DNA of 64,000 nt from Emcibacter sp. (GTDB lineage Bacteria; Pseudomonadota; Alphaproteobacteria; Sphingomonadales; Emcibacteraceae): positions 1,218,001 to 1,282,000 of the forward strand of contig NZ_OY776217.1 of NCBI RefSeq assembly GCF_963675455.1. Reading direction: 5' to 3'. Every line of letters starts with the position of its first letter. Within the stretch, counting starts at the first letter, position 1. The position numbers and the translations under genes are program-made. Shown one piece after another: positions 1-8,627 of this stretch. Below the pieces are notes generated by a model. It made no database searches and was not told where the DNA came from. It saw nothing but the letters and a program-made list of their open reading frames with translations.

Positions 1-741
1 GGTCGTTCCATCAAGATGTCCAAATCCAAGAAGAATGTGATCGATCCGACGGAAATTATTGACCAGTACGGCGCCGATACGGCCCGCTGGTTCATGCTGT
101 CCGACAGCCCGCCGGAACGCGATCTGGAATGGACCGAGGAAGGCATCGAAGGTGCCTGGCGGTTCAGCCAGCGCCTGTGGCGCCTGGTGACCGGGAATAT
201 TGAACAGACGGCATCGGCCGGTGATCAGGAACCGGGCGCGTTCAGCAAACAGGCGGCTGACCTTCGGCGCATGACCCACCAGAGCATTGCCCAGGTGGGC
301 AAGGATATCGAGAATTTCCATTTCAACAGTGCCGTGGCCCAGCTTTACAAGTTTGCCAATGCCATCGGTGGTTACAGCAGCGATGGCAGCGCCGGAGATA
401 TCTGGGCGCTGAAAGAAGCGCTTTTTACCATTGTCCAGCTTTGTGCGCCGATGATGCCGCATCTGGCCGAGGAAATGTGGGAACAGCTTGGCGGAGAAGA
501 CCTTGTGACCAACGCCGCTTGGCCTGAAGCCCGGGCCGAACTGATGCAGGAAAGCACGGTGACTATCGCCGTGCAGGTGCGCGGCAAGCTGCGGGATACA
601 CTCGAGGTGGCCAAGGATATGGACAAGGCGGAAGTAGAGCGTCTGGCCCTTGCATTGCCCAAGGTCCAGTCCAGCATTGAAGGACAGGAAATCCGCAAAG
701 TCATTGTGGTGCCCAACAAGATTGTTAATATTGTTGTCTAG
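1..741 (+). CDS. leuS: Leucine--tRNA ligase, C-terminal part (5' end outside the window)
   Basis: This is the last 246 residues of a class I aminoacyl-tRNA synthetase that charges tRNA-Leu in the cytoplasm. The reading frame is open at base 1 and begins inside the catalytic core. The KMSKS signature (KMSKSKKN) lies at fragment residues 5-12 and closes the ATP site. It is followed by the helical anticodon-binding domain (about residues 60-180, including MMPHLAEEMW) and the small C-terminal tRNA-contacting domain (VQVRGKLR onward). lptE begins 29 bases after its stop codon, so the two probably share a transcript. The leuS-lptE-holA order is common in proteobacteria. Confidence 0.96.
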   Translation, partial: GRSIKMSKSKKNVIDPTEIIDQYGADTARWFMLSDSPPERDLEWTEEGIEGAWRFSQRLWRLVTGNIEQTASAGDQEPGAFSKQAADLRRMTHQSIAQVGKDIENFHFNSAVAQLYKFANAIGGYSSDGSAGDIWALKEALFTIVQLCAPMMPHLAEEMWEQLGGEDLVTNAAWPEARAELMQESTVTIAVQVRGKLRDTLEVAKDMDKAEVERLALALPKVQSSIEGQEIRKVIVVPNKIVNIVV

Positions 742-769
742 GTTTTTGCTGAAGGGAATTTTGGTCCAT

Positions 770-1333
770 ATGCTCAGAATCGGATTGTTTACGATACTTC
801 TGATGAGTCTGTCCGCCTGCGGTTTCAAACCGATGTATGGGAAAATGGCGGGTCAGGACCAGAACCTGGAGCAGATCATGGCCAACATACGGGTCGAGGA
901 TATTCGCGATGCGGATGGCCGTAATTCCCGTATCGGACAGGTGATCCGCAACAACATGATGAGCCGCCTTCGGGCAAAGGGTGCCCGGGAGGCGGTGGAC
1001 TATTCGCTGAAGATCACCTTTCAGGTGGAAGAGCATGGTTACGGTTTTACCGAAGATGAATCAGTCACGGCCCAGAGCCTGAAACTTGTCGCCCTCTATC
1101 AGCTCGAGGATATCGCCACGGGCGAGAAAGTGATGGAGGATGCGGCCCGGGCGCTGGTCACCTTTGATCTGGTGCAGTCCGATTATTCCAACATGGTGGC
1201 GCGTAATGCGGCGTTGACCAGGCTTTCCGAAGAAGTCACCAACCGGATTACAGCGCGAATCGGGGCCTTCTTCAGTGCCCGCCAGAGGGAAATGCAGAAG
1301 TCAGCGCAGAAAGATATTTTGGCAGGTCAATGA
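770..1333 (+). CDS. lptE: LPS-assembly lipoprotein LptE
   Basis: LptE is the outer-membrane lipoprotein that plugs LptD and delivers lipopolysaccharide to the cell surface. The 187-residue product starts with a lipoprotein signal peptide whose lipobox (LSAC) puts the acylated cysteine at residue 17. The next residues, GFKPMYG, are typical of the family. The rest is a compact alpha/beta domain. The ATG at 770 is chosen over an upstream in-frame ATG inside leuS because it begins the signal peptide and has a GAAGGGA ribosome-binding site in front. Its stop overlaps the holA start by four bases (ATGA), so translation is probably coupled. Confidence 0.88.
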   Translation: MLRIGLFTILLMSLSACGFKPMYGKMAGQDQNLEQIMANIRVEDIRDADGRNSRIGQVIRNNMMSRLRAKGAREAVDYSLKITFQVEEHGYGFTEDESVTAQSLKLVALYQLEDIATGEKVMEDAARALVTFDLVQSDYSNMVARNAALTRLSEEVTNRITARIGAFFSARQREMQKSAQKDILAGQ

Positions 1334-2382
1334 AAGTTCAGTATCGCGATATAGAGGCACAGGTCAGGAAACTGGACCCGAAATATGTTGCGGTGCTTGT
1401 GTACGGCCCGGACGAGGGACTGGTCCGGGAGCGGGGAGAAAAAATCGCCCGCCAGGTGGCGGAGGATCTGAGGGACCCTTTCCTGGTCGCCAATCTGGAT
1501 CCCGATACGCTGAAATCGGAACCGGCCCTGCTGGGCGATGAGGCCGCCGCCATCTCCATGATGGGCGGCAGGCGTGTGGTTCGCGTGGATGGTGCCGGTG
1601 AAAATGCCAAGGAGGCGGCAAAATCCTTTCTTGAGAACGCCCTTGCGGTAAATCGGGAAGACGGGCTTGTGGTGATTACCGCCGGTAACCTTAAGCCGAC
1701 CTCGGGTCTGAGAAAATTGTTTGAGGGGGCGAAGAATGCGGCTGCCATCCCCTGTTACGAGGATAACCAGGCCGCTCTTGAAGGGCTGGTCACATCGGTG
1801 ATGCGGGACAATGGTCTGCGTATCGAACCTGATGCTGTAGCCTACCTGCAGGCCAATATGGGCAGTGACCGCATGATTTCGCGTAATGAGCTTGAAAAAC
1901 TGGTGACCTATATGGGAAAGGCGCCGACAGGTGAGACACTGACAGTTACCCTGAAGGACGCTCGCGCCTGTGTCGGCGACAGCGGCGCCCTGACCCTCGA
2001 TATGATTGCCAAGGCCACCAGTGGCGGCGACCTGCGAAATCTGGATGATGTGTTGTTCAAGTCCTTTAACCGGGGTGAAAACCCGATCAGTATCCTTTAT
2101 GCGGTGTCACGTCGTCTGCAGCGGATGCATTTTGTCCGCGGCATGATGGACCAGGGGCAGGCGATCGAACAGGCGATGGGCAAACTGGTTCCCCGTGTGT
2201 TTCCCATGGAGGCCGCACAATTCAAGGCGCATTTGTCCAAATGGACGACGGAAGGGTTGTCCCGCGCCCTGGAAATTGTCATGCTGGCGGAACAGGATTG
2301 CAAGACGACCGATATGCCGGCGGAAACCATCTGCGCCCGCGCCTGCCTCAGGATTGCCAATGCGGCCCGCGCCCGGCGCTGA
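1330..2382 (+). CDS. holA: DNA polymerase III subunit delta
   Basis: The delta subunit is the clamp-loader component that opens the beta sliding clamp. The 350-residue length matches the family. It has the N-terminal AAA+-like fold (LVYGPDEGLVRERGEKIA near residues 23-40) without a functional Walker A, as usual for delta. A helical lid and the C-terminal collar domain follow (SILYAVSRRLQRMHF, then ARACLRIANAARARR). It overlaps lptE by four bases and ends three bases before the convergent crotonase gene. No terminator is visible between them. Confidence 0.93.
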   Translation: MKVQYRDIEAQVRKLDPKYVAVLVYGPDEGLVRERGEKIARQVAEDLRDPFLVANLDPDTLKSEPALLGDEAAAISMMGGRRVVRVDGAGENAKEAAKSFLENALAVNREDGLVVITAGNLKPTSGLRKLFEGAKNAAAIPCYEDNQAALEGLVTSVMRDNGLRIEPDAVAYLQANMGSDRMISRNELEKLVTYMGKAPTGETLTVTLKDARACVGDSGALTLDMIAKATSGGDLRNLDDVLFKSFNRGENPISILYAVSRRLQRMHFVRGMMDQGQAIEQAMGKLVPRVFPMEAAQFKAHLSKWTTEGLSRALEIVMLAEQDCKTTDMPAETICARACLRIANAARARR

Positions 2383-2385
2383 ACG

Positions 2386-3170
2386 TCAGCCTTTGCCGAA
2401 CTCCGGTTTTCTCTTGTTCAGGAAGGCCTCGACCCCCTCTTTGTGGTCAGGGCCGTCGAACGCATCATTAAAAAGTGTTTCTGATTTTTCGTCATCTTCC
2501 CGCTGACCGCCCATCACCCGGACAATATTCTGTTTCATATGGCGCAGGCTGTGGGTTGAATTGGCAATCATCTCCGCAGCCATTTTTCGGTTTCCTCTTC
2601 CAGTTTATCATCAGGAAATATGTCATTGACCAAGCCAATCCGCAGGGCCCTGTGAGAGGAAAAAATGCCGGCCGTAAACAGGATCTGTTTTGCCTGGGAC
2701 GGTCCGACCAGATCAACAAGCCTTCTGGTATCGGCGAGACCGTAGACAAGTCCCAGTTTGGCCGGCGTAATGCCGTATTTTGATTTTTCATCGCCGAAAC
2801 GGATATCGCAGGTCAGGGCCAGAATGCAGCCGCCGCCGACGCAGGGGCCCTGGATCATGGCCACAGTGGGCAGGGGACAGTTCTCGAGCGCCCGGCAGGC
2901 CTCTTTGATTGCCTGGCGGTTGTCGTTCCGGGCGTTCCGGTCGGCCATGAACAGGCTGAATTCGCCGATATCTGCCCCGGCGGAGAAAAATCCCGGATTC
3001 TCCGAGCGGACAATCAGGATCTTGATGCCCGGATTTGAAACAGCCTCCTGAACAAGGGAGGGAATTGAGGCCCACATGGACTTGTCCAGGGCGTTTTTTT
3101 TCTCCGGCCGGTTCAGAACAAGCCAGGCAATTTCATTATCTTTGTGAAGGCGGATACCGGCATCAGCCAT
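2386..3170 (-). pseudogene. Crotonase (enoyl-CoA hydratase/isomerase) family gene split by a -1 frameshift
   Basis: Two overlapping frames encode one crotonase fold. The first (3170 down to 2568, 200 residues) holds the NRPEKKNALD start, the FSAGADIGEF oxyanion loop and the GPCVGGGCILALTCD core. It then hits TGA just after EEETEKWLRR. The second (2583 down to 2386, 65 residues) supplies the usual C-terminal helices (MAAEMIANS ... EGVEAFLNKRKPEF). One extra A in the five-A run at about 2582-2586 would join them into a product of about 265 residues, the normal family length. The glutamates that align with rat crotonase Glu144 and Glu164 are replaced by Ile and Pro, so it is not a standard hydratase even if intact. 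The start at 3170 has GGGGAAAG upstream. Sequencing error, true decay and programmed frameshifting are all possible. Confidence 0.8.
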
Positions 3171-3245
3171 AGTCTGTCTTTCCCCTGTTCTGTCTTTCAT
3201 TTTGATGTGACGACAGAATAATGATCAACAGGGGCGGCGCAAGAC

Positions 3246-4142
3246 CTAAAATCGGGCGGTGGCCCTGACGATATTGCCTTTGCCGAGATATTCCAGGGTG
3301 TCGAAACTGGTTTCTCGGGCCAGCGCAATTCCCCGACCGAGGGGCAGGGGTGTGGCTTCAATCTTTGCTGAAATATAGTTTTCCACATCGAAACCGTTTC
3401 CCTGGTCGGTGATCTGGAAGATGACTTTATCGTCTTTCAGTTCAAAGGCGATTTCAACATATTTGTCTTTATAGTCGAGTTGTTTCAGCCGTTTCTCAAT
3501 CTCCTCGCGGAAGGTGCCTGATTCCAGGAGCCGGCGTTTTTCCTCGAAGGTTATGCCCAGATTGCCATGCTCGATGGCATTGGCCAGCAGCTCGAACAGT
3601 CCAAACGCGATTCGGTCCGGATCAGGACAGCTGAGCGACAACATGGTGGCAGTTTTTTCGGCTTCATGAAAATTTTTGATCCGGAAAGTCCCTTTCTGGA
3701 TATAGCCGATAACGGATTCTCGTGATTTTACCTCATGGCGGAGTTTTTGGCGTTGCAAATAATCTTCCAGCGCAGATTCGAGAATGGAAATGAGGGAAAT
3801 CATCTGGAAGGGTTTGTGCAACCAGTAAAGGCTGCCGCTATATTCTTTTCTCAGCCTGTTGTAGGAATCCTCATCGTCGATGAAGACGATCAGCGGCACA
3901 TTACGAAGGATTTTGGATTCATCGAGATGACGGATCAGGTCATGTCCTGCTTTAGCGAGGAATTGACCGCTCAACAGAATGGCCAGTTTGGGTTCATGCT
4001 CCCGCGAACATACTTCCAGAAGGATATCTGTCGCTTCCTGAGGATTGTCTGTCTGCACACAATGCAGTCGGTCATCGGAAAGAATGCTGTCGAGTTCCTG
4101 GGGAGGCAAACCCGCATTGTCAAATATTACAAGTGTCATCAT
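3246..4142 (-). CDS. Pseudo-receiver / anti-sigma-type HATPase fusion protein
   Basis: This is a 298-residue two-domain signalling protein. Residues about 1-120 look like a response-regulator receiver, with the conserved lysine kept in LHKPF (K110). The strand that should carry the phospho-accepting aspartate reads ILLSGQ, so that Asp is missing. Residues about 150-298 form an RsbW/SpoIIAB-like GHKL ATPase, with an N-box (ELLANAIEHGN, 184-194), DQGNG (246-250) and GRGIALAR (269-276). Such domains bind or phosphorylate STAS antagonists. The gene is divergent from the STAS and PP2C genes, so it is the probable switch kinase. The start is uncertain: there is no clear Shine-Dalgarno, and GTG 4166 or ATG 4139 are alternatives. 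Confidence 0.75.
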   Translation of the reverse strand: MMTLVIFDNAGLPPQELDSILSDDRLHCVQTDNPQEATDILLEVCSREHEPKLAILLSGQFLAKAGHDLIRHLDESKILRNVPLIVFIDDEDSYNRLRKEYSGSLYWLHKPFQMISLISILESALEDYLQRQKLRHEVKSRESVIGYIQKGTFRIKNFHEAEKTATMLSLSCPDPDRIAFGLFELLANAIEHGNLGITFEEKRRLLESGTFREEIEKRLKQLDYKDKYVEIAFELKDDKVIFQITDQGNGFDVENYISAKIEATPLPLGRGIALARETSFDTLEYLGKGNIVRATARF

Positions 4143-4485
4143 TGACCAAATTTCATGTTTCTTCACCGGAGAAGTGAATTATTTCGTCCCGCTGTTCAGA
4201 AGGCACCACCTTTACGCGCATGATGCTATTCTAAAATGCTTACCTGAGAGTTAATGATATTGCGACACACTACTGTACCGGCAAAAAATATAAGTATGAC
4301 CTAAATAAATGATTAGGGTTGTGTGATTTAAAACATTGTTAATTTTTGATAATTAATATTCGAATGTAATTAAGTTTGCTTTGTGTCGTGCGGAATGAAA
4401 AAATAAGCATAGTGGTAGCCGGGTTTTTGCATGAGCAATAAATATTACATTTATCATCATATTAAACTGAATAAGAGGAATGGCC
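4143..4485. promoter_or_regulatory. AT-rich divergent intergenic region of the signalling module
   Basis: These 343 bases separate the kinase-like gene from the STAS gene. The sequence is much more AT-rich than its neighbours and presumably contains both promoters. I see no convincing ORF, terminator or long palindrome. An AAGAGGAA ribosome-binding site for the STAS gene sits at its right end. Confidence 0.45.
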
Positions 4486-4788
4486 ATGAGATACCGTGTG
4501 GAAGCGGCGAATAACAGTTTTGAAGCAATTCTCAGTGAGAAAATTACTTTTTCCGATCTGGAAGGTTTCCGGGAAATCATCAAAAAAATGCAGGATGCGT
4601 CTGCTTCTGAAAATGTCGTGGACCTGTCCGATGTGGAGTTTATCGATTCTGCCGGGCTGGGCATGCTTCTTCTTGCCAAGGATGAGGTTGGAAAACTTTC
4701 CTCCAAGCTCGTGTTGAAGCAGCCCCAGGGGCAGGTCAAAAGAATGTTTGACGTTGCGCAATTCGATAAAATGTTTGAAATTGTGTGA
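4486..4788 (+). CDS. STAS-domain anti-sigma factor antagonist
   Basis: The product is 100 residues, the size of a stand-alone SpoIIAA/RsbV-like STAS domain. The conserved phosphorylation site is intact in FIDSAGLGML, with Ser55 in the DSAGL motif. In the family, phosphorylation by an RsbW-type kinase releases the antagonist from its partner and a PP2C phosphatase reverses this. Both partners are encoded next door. ATG 4486 is preferred to ATG 4480 because AGAGGA at 4474-4479 lies six bases in front of it but abuts the upstream ATG. The phosphatase gene begins 54 bases downstream on the same strand. Confidence 0.85.
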   Translation: MRYRVEAANNSFEAILSEKITFSDLEGFREIIKKMQDASASENVVDLSDVEFIDSAGLGMLLLAKDEVGKLSSKLVLKQPQGQVKRMFDVAQFDKMFEIV

Positions 4789-4842
4789 CGAAGGGTGACG
4801 TCGGGTGAGTAGTCATCCGCAGAGGCAAAAAGGCAACAGGCC

Positions 4843-6033
4843 ATGATGGTTGGTAAACCATCCATAAATCAGGAGGCTCTCTCGGGATGCATTCTCATCG
4901 TCGACGATGTGGAGCTCAACCGCCTGCTCATATCTTCCTATCTGAGCAAGGGAGGGTTCGAGAATCTGCATTTTGCCGTTGACGGTGTTGACGCCCTCGA
5001 AAAGATAGAGCAGATCAATCCCGATCTTGTCATTCTGGATCTTATTATGCCGAATATGGATGGCTTTGAAGTCTGCCGTACCCTTCGGCAGCAGGCAAAA
5101 TATGTGGATCTACCTATTCTTGTGCAGACCGCCATGTCAGAGCCGGAGGAACGGGCCCAGGCCTTTGAGGTTGGCGCAACGGACCTTGTTTCGAAACCAC
5201 TGTCCCCAATGGAACTGATTGCCCGAACTCGCATACATCTTGAAAACAGGTTGTTGTTGAGGGGGTTGAAGAATTATCAGGCCCGGCTGACCAGGGACCT
5301 GGAAGTCGCGCGTGAAATGCAGAAGGCGCTGATGCCCGGCACGGAGTATTTGCAACAGGTCGAGGATCAGCTCCGGGTACGCGTTTTATATCAGTATGAA
5401 AGTTCGGATGAACTTGGAGGGGATTTCTGGGGTCTTCGGGTGCTCGACGACAACAGGCTGTTTTTCTACATTGTGGATTTTGCCGGTCATGGTGTGTCTG
5501 CTGCCCTGAATACTTTCCGTCTGCACTCCCTGATTGAGCACTCGGATGTTCTTCCTTCCCCGGAAGTTTATCTGGCGGAGCTCAATCGCCAGCTTTACCG
5601 GCTCTTGCCTGTGGAGCAATATGCCACGATGCTGTGTGGTTTTATCGATGTTCCGGCGCGCACGCTTGTCTATTCCGGTGCGGCATCAACTTCGCCAATG
5701 ATCGGCCGGCAGGGGAGCGGGGAGATCAAGCTTCTTGATCCGTCAGGCTTCCCGCTCGGGGCAAATGAGCAGGCAACCTACATTCGACGTGAAGTGCCGT
5801 TTGCGCCGGGGGATTTGATATTCCTTTACAGTGATGTTTTGACGGAAACGCCGGATATGGAGGGCAGGCCTCTGGAAGAAGAGGGGCTTCTGGAACTGTT
5901 CAGGGAATCTTTGCTGGACCCTCGCATGGATTTGACGCTTTGTGAAATAATGTCCAGCAAAATCGAGCAGGTGCTTCGGCGCCCCTATCAGGATGACATG
6001 ACTGCAGTATTCCTGCGGGCGCTGGACGGATAA
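4843..6033 (+). CDS. Receiver-PP2C (RsbU/SpoIIE-type) serine phosphatase
   Basis: This 396-residue fused response regulator carries a complete receiver domain (residues about 14-135) with the phospho-accepting Asp66 in VILDLIMP and the conserved Lys in VSKPL. A coiled linker (VAREMQKALMP) leads to a SpoIIE/PP2C phosphatase domain (about 180-395). Its metal-binding motifs are GGDFWG (Asp194), DFAGHG (Asp212) and the late RPYQDDMTA. It probably dephosphorylates the STAS protein encoded just upstream when its receiver is phosphorylated. No cognate histidine kinase or sigma factor gene is nearby, so the input signal and final target are unknown. Confidence 0.88.
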   Translation: MMVGKPSINQEALSGCILIVDDVELNRLLISSYLSKGGFENLHFAVDGVDALEKIEQINPDLVILDLIMPNMDGFEVCRTLRQQAKYVDLPILVQTAMSEPEERAQAFEVGATDLVSKPLSPMELIARTRIHLENRLLLRGLKNYQARLTRDLEVAREMQKALMPGTEYLQQVEDQLRVRVLYQYESSDELGGDFWGLRVLDDNRLFFYIVDFAGHGVSAALNTFRLHSLIEHSDVLPSPEVYLAELNRQLYRLLPVEQYATMLCGFIDVPARTLVYSGAASTSPMIGRQGSGEIKLLDPSGFPLGANEQATYIRREVPFAPGDLIFLYSDVLTETPDMEGRPLEEEGLLELFRESLLDPRMDLTLCEIMSSKIEQVLRRPYQDDMTAVFLRALDG

Positions 6034-6361
6034 CAGGCACCTCTAAAATCTCTGGTCCGTGGTTTATGGCTTCTTTCCGGGAACTGTCAGGCTGATATAT
6101 TGATCATAATAAGCACCGACAGAACGTAGGAGACGAGAAACGCCATAAAGAAATTTTCGATCTGTGATTTCAACACTTCAATCTCCCCTTACATCTCTTT
6201 AATACCTGAAGATATTCTAACATATTGTTGGACAATCCCGATGGATGATCTGTAACCGCCTGAGTTCACGGCCCGAATCAGACTGTCCCAAAACGGGACT
6301 CCGGAAATACTTGAGACTCGGGCCCTGATGAGGTTAAAATGAAATATACAGGGAGTTTTTC
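6034..6361. other. Intergenic region with one small ORF
   Basis: This stretch of 328 bases contains the candidate small membrane ORF at 6087-6176 on the minus strand. It also has a short inverted repeat (GTCCC at 6285-6289, GGGAC at 6295-6299) and presumably the promoter for the DUF962 gene. No intrinsic terminator is seen after the phosphatase gene. Confidence 0.4.
6087..6176 (-). CDS. Candidate 29-residue single-span membrane protein
   Basis: A GTG-started frame of 29 codons is preceded by a strong ribosome-binding site (AAGGGGAG, about six bases before GTG at 6176). The product has a short polar N-terminus (MLKSQIEN) and then one uninterrupted hydrophobic stretch of about 20 residues (FFMAFLVSYVLSVLIMI), as in small inner-membrane proteins. 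I recognise no family. It is not translated with any neighbour and has no evident terminator. Support rests on the Shine-Dalgarno and the membrane-helix pattern only. It could be chance. Confidence 0.4.
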   Translation of the reverse strand: MLKSQIENFFMAFLVSYVLSVLIMINISA

Positions 6362-6667
6362 ATGGACAGGAAATTTCAATCATTTCGGGAATTTTACCCC
6401 TTCTACCTTGCCGAACATTCCGACAGAACTTGCCGGAAACTTCATTTTCTGGGCACGAGTCTGGTCATTTTCTGGTTCCTCTATGCCGTTCTGACGTCCC
6501 AGTTTATTCTGTTGTGGTTGCTTCCCCTGTTTGGATATGGATTTGCCTGGATCGGGCATTTTGTTTTCGAAAAAAACAGACCGGCAACTTTTAAATACCC
6601 CCTCTACAGCCTGTTGGGTGATTTTGTCATGTACAGGGATATGTGGCTGGGCAGGGTCTCCTTTTGA
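6362..6667 (+). CDS. DUF962 / Mpo1-like membrane protein
   Basis: This is a 101-residue membrane protein of the DUF962 family, which includes the yeast 2-hydroxy fatty acid dioxygenase Mpo1. It shows the conserved N-terminal FREFYPFYLAEHSDRTCRKLHFLGT with its histidines. Two hydrophobic segments follow (about residues 32-65), then the family-typical GHFVFEKNRPATFKYPLYSLLGDF and a C-terminal YRDMW. The conserved His/Asp pattern suggests an iron-dependent oxidation of lipids, but function in bacteria is not established. An acyl-CoA synthetase gene starts 77 bases downstream, which fits a lipid-related role. Confidence 0.85.
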   Translation: MDRKFQSFREFYPFYLAEHSDRTCRKLHFLGTSLVIFWFLYAVLTSQFILLWLLPLFGYGFAWIGHFVFEKNRPATFKYPLYSLLGDFVMYRDMWLGRVSF

Positions 6668-6744
6668 GAGACGCGACACGGAATTTGCTTTCCCCCTGAC
6701 AGGGTTTTCTGTAGCTTTTCGGGACGTATGCTGGGAGAAGAAGG

Positions 6745-8589
6745 GTGCAGATAGCCACTCTTGATGATGTACAAAAAATAGAAAAAGTACCCTTAAGGGA
6801 ACGCCTTGCCGGGGCCGGGACAAGTTACGCTGTGTTTCGGCAGGCTGCTGAAAAGGCACCGGAAAGAACGGCCCTGATTTTTCTTGAAACGGCTGACAAC
6901 GAGGTAAGTCCCGTCCATATTTCCTATGCCGGTCTGTTCAGCCGGATTAACCAGACGGCCAATCTTCTGTATGACCTCGGCATTGGCCCCGATGATGTTG
7001 TCACCTCCCTGTTGCCGAATTTGCCGCAGACCCATTTTATCCTGTGGGGCGGGGAGGCCGCCGGCATCGTCAATCCGGTCAATCCCTTTCTTGAAGCCGG
7101 GCATATTGCCGGTATTGTCATAGCGGCCGGCAGCAAGCTGCTGGTGGCGCCGGGGCCGGTACCGGGAAGCGATACCTGGGAAAAGGCACTCCAGGTCCTG
7201 GAAGCCTGCCCAAACCTTGAGAAGCTTATCCAGGTCGGCGGCTCGCCCCAAGAGGGAGACAGGATCATCCAATATGACCAGGTCATATCCAGCTATAATA
7301 GCGCCTCGCTTGACAGTAACCGGCAGATCAGGGAAGAGGATACGGCCTCTCTTTTTCATACCGGCGGAACGACAGGTGTGCCGAAACTGGCCCGGCATAC
7401 TCATTTCAATGAGGTTTCAGATGCCTTTATGACGTCGCTCGTCGGCGGGATTGACGGCAGCGCGGTTGCCCTGTGCGGTCTGCCCCTGTTTCATGTCAAT
7501 GCGGCAATTGTGACAGGGCTGGCCTGTTTCATGCACCAGGCGACGGTGGTTCTGGCGACACCGGCGGGTTTCAGGTCGCCCGAGGTTATCAGCAACTTCT
7601 GGCGGCTTATCGACCGGTACGGGATTAGCTTTTTCTCCGGTGTGCCGACGCTCTATGCGGGGCTTCTTAATGTACCGATCGGGGAGTGTGATATTTCCTC
7701 CCTGGATTTTGCCATCTGTGGGGCCGCGCCGATGCCCCGGGAAGTCATCCGCCGTTTTGAGACAGCGACCGGCCTGTCCATTCTGGAAGGCTATGGCCTG
7801 ACCGAAGGCACCTGTGTCAGTTCCTGCAATCCCCGGGCCGGTGATCGCCGGCCAGGGTCTATCGGGTTCCGGCTGCCCTACCAGGAAATGAAATCGGTGC
7901 AACTCGATGGGGCCGGGTCCTACCTGCGCGACAGCCGGACAGACGAGATCGGCACAATTGTCATTCGCGGCCCGAATGTATTCCCCGGTTATGTGCAACA
8001 GGACGCCAATCAAGGCATCTGGCTTGACGGCGGCTGGCTGAATACCGGTGACCGGGGACGTCAGGATGCGGACGGTTATTTCTGGCTGACCGGACGCCAC
8101 AAGGAACTGATCATTCGCGGCGGACATAATATTGATCCGGCAATGATCGAAAACGCCCTGATAACACATGAGGCGATTTCCCAGGTGGCCGCGGTGGGAC
8201 AGCCCGATCCCTATGCCGGTGAATTGCCGGTGGCGTATGTTGTTCTGAAGCCGGATGCCAAGGTAAGAAAAGGCACGCTTTTTGAGTTTTCAAAGCAAAA
8301 TATTGCCGAAAGGGCGGCGATTCCGAAAGAAATATATTTTATTGACGAAATACCGTTGACGGCGGTGGGAAAACCGTTCAAGCCTGCCTTGAGGCTTGAT
8401 GCAATCCGGCGCGAATGTGAGAAGGCGCTGGCGGAAACGGACAGTATATTATCCGTCGATGTCCACGCGGATCCGACTTTTGGGACGCTGGCGGAAATTA
8501 CCCTGAAAAAGGGCATTTCCGGTCCGGACAGAAGCCGCATAGAAAATATTCTGGATGCCTATGCCTTTAGCTATAAAATCAAAAACTGA
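6745..8589 (+). CDS. AMP-forming acyl-CoA synthetase with C-terminal extension
   Basis: This 614-residue member of the ANL superfamily activates a carboxylic acid to its CoA thioester through an acyl-adenylate. Motifs are the phosphate-binding loop (FHTGGTTGVPK, about residue 208), EGYGLTEGT (about 350), the hinge LNTGDRG..DGYFWLTGR (about 432-450) and the catalytic-lysine region AVGKPFKP (about 535). About 65 residues beyond the usual C-terminal end form an extra segment found in one subgroup of FadD-like proteins. The start is a GTG with GGGAGAA upstream. The substrate cannot be read from the sequence. The NSS transporter begins 38 bases later and may be co-transcribed. Confidence 0.87.
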   Translation: MQIATLDDVQKIEKVPLRERLAGAGTSYAVFRQAAEKAPERTALIFLETADNEVSPVHISYAGLFSRINQTANLLYDLGIGPDDVVTSLLPNLPQTHFILWGGEAAGIVNPVNPFLEAGHIAGIVIAAGSKLLVAPGPVPGSDTWEKALQVLEACPNLEKLIQVGGSPQEGDRIIQYDQVISSYNSASLDSNRQIREEDTASLFHTGGTTGVPKLARHTHFNEVSDAFMTSLVGGIDGSAVALCGLPLFHVNAAIVTGLACFMHQATVVLATPAGFRSPEVISNFWRLIDRYGISFFSGVPTLYAGLLNVPIGECDISSLDFAICGAAPMPREVIRRFETATGLSILEGYGLTEGTCVSSCNPRAGDRRPGSIGFRLPYQEMKSVQLDGAGSYLRDSRTDEIGTIVIRGPNVFPGYVQQDANQGIWLDGGWLNTGDRGRQDADGYFWLTGRHKELIIRGGHNIDPAMIENALITHEAISQVAAVGQPDPYAGELPVAYVVLKPDAKVRKGTLFEFSKQNIAERAAIPKEIYFIDEIPLTAVGKPFKPALRLDAIRRECEKALAETDSILSVDVHADPTFGTLAEITLKKGISGPDRSRIENILDAYAFSYKIKN

Positions 8590-8627
8590 AGATAAACGGG
8601 AACAATAATAAAAGAGGGATTTAAATC

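Noticed and set aside
6285..6299. GTCCC-AAAAC-GGGAC hairpin before the DUF962 gene as a terminator
   Set aside because: The stem has only five pairs and no T-run follows on either strand.
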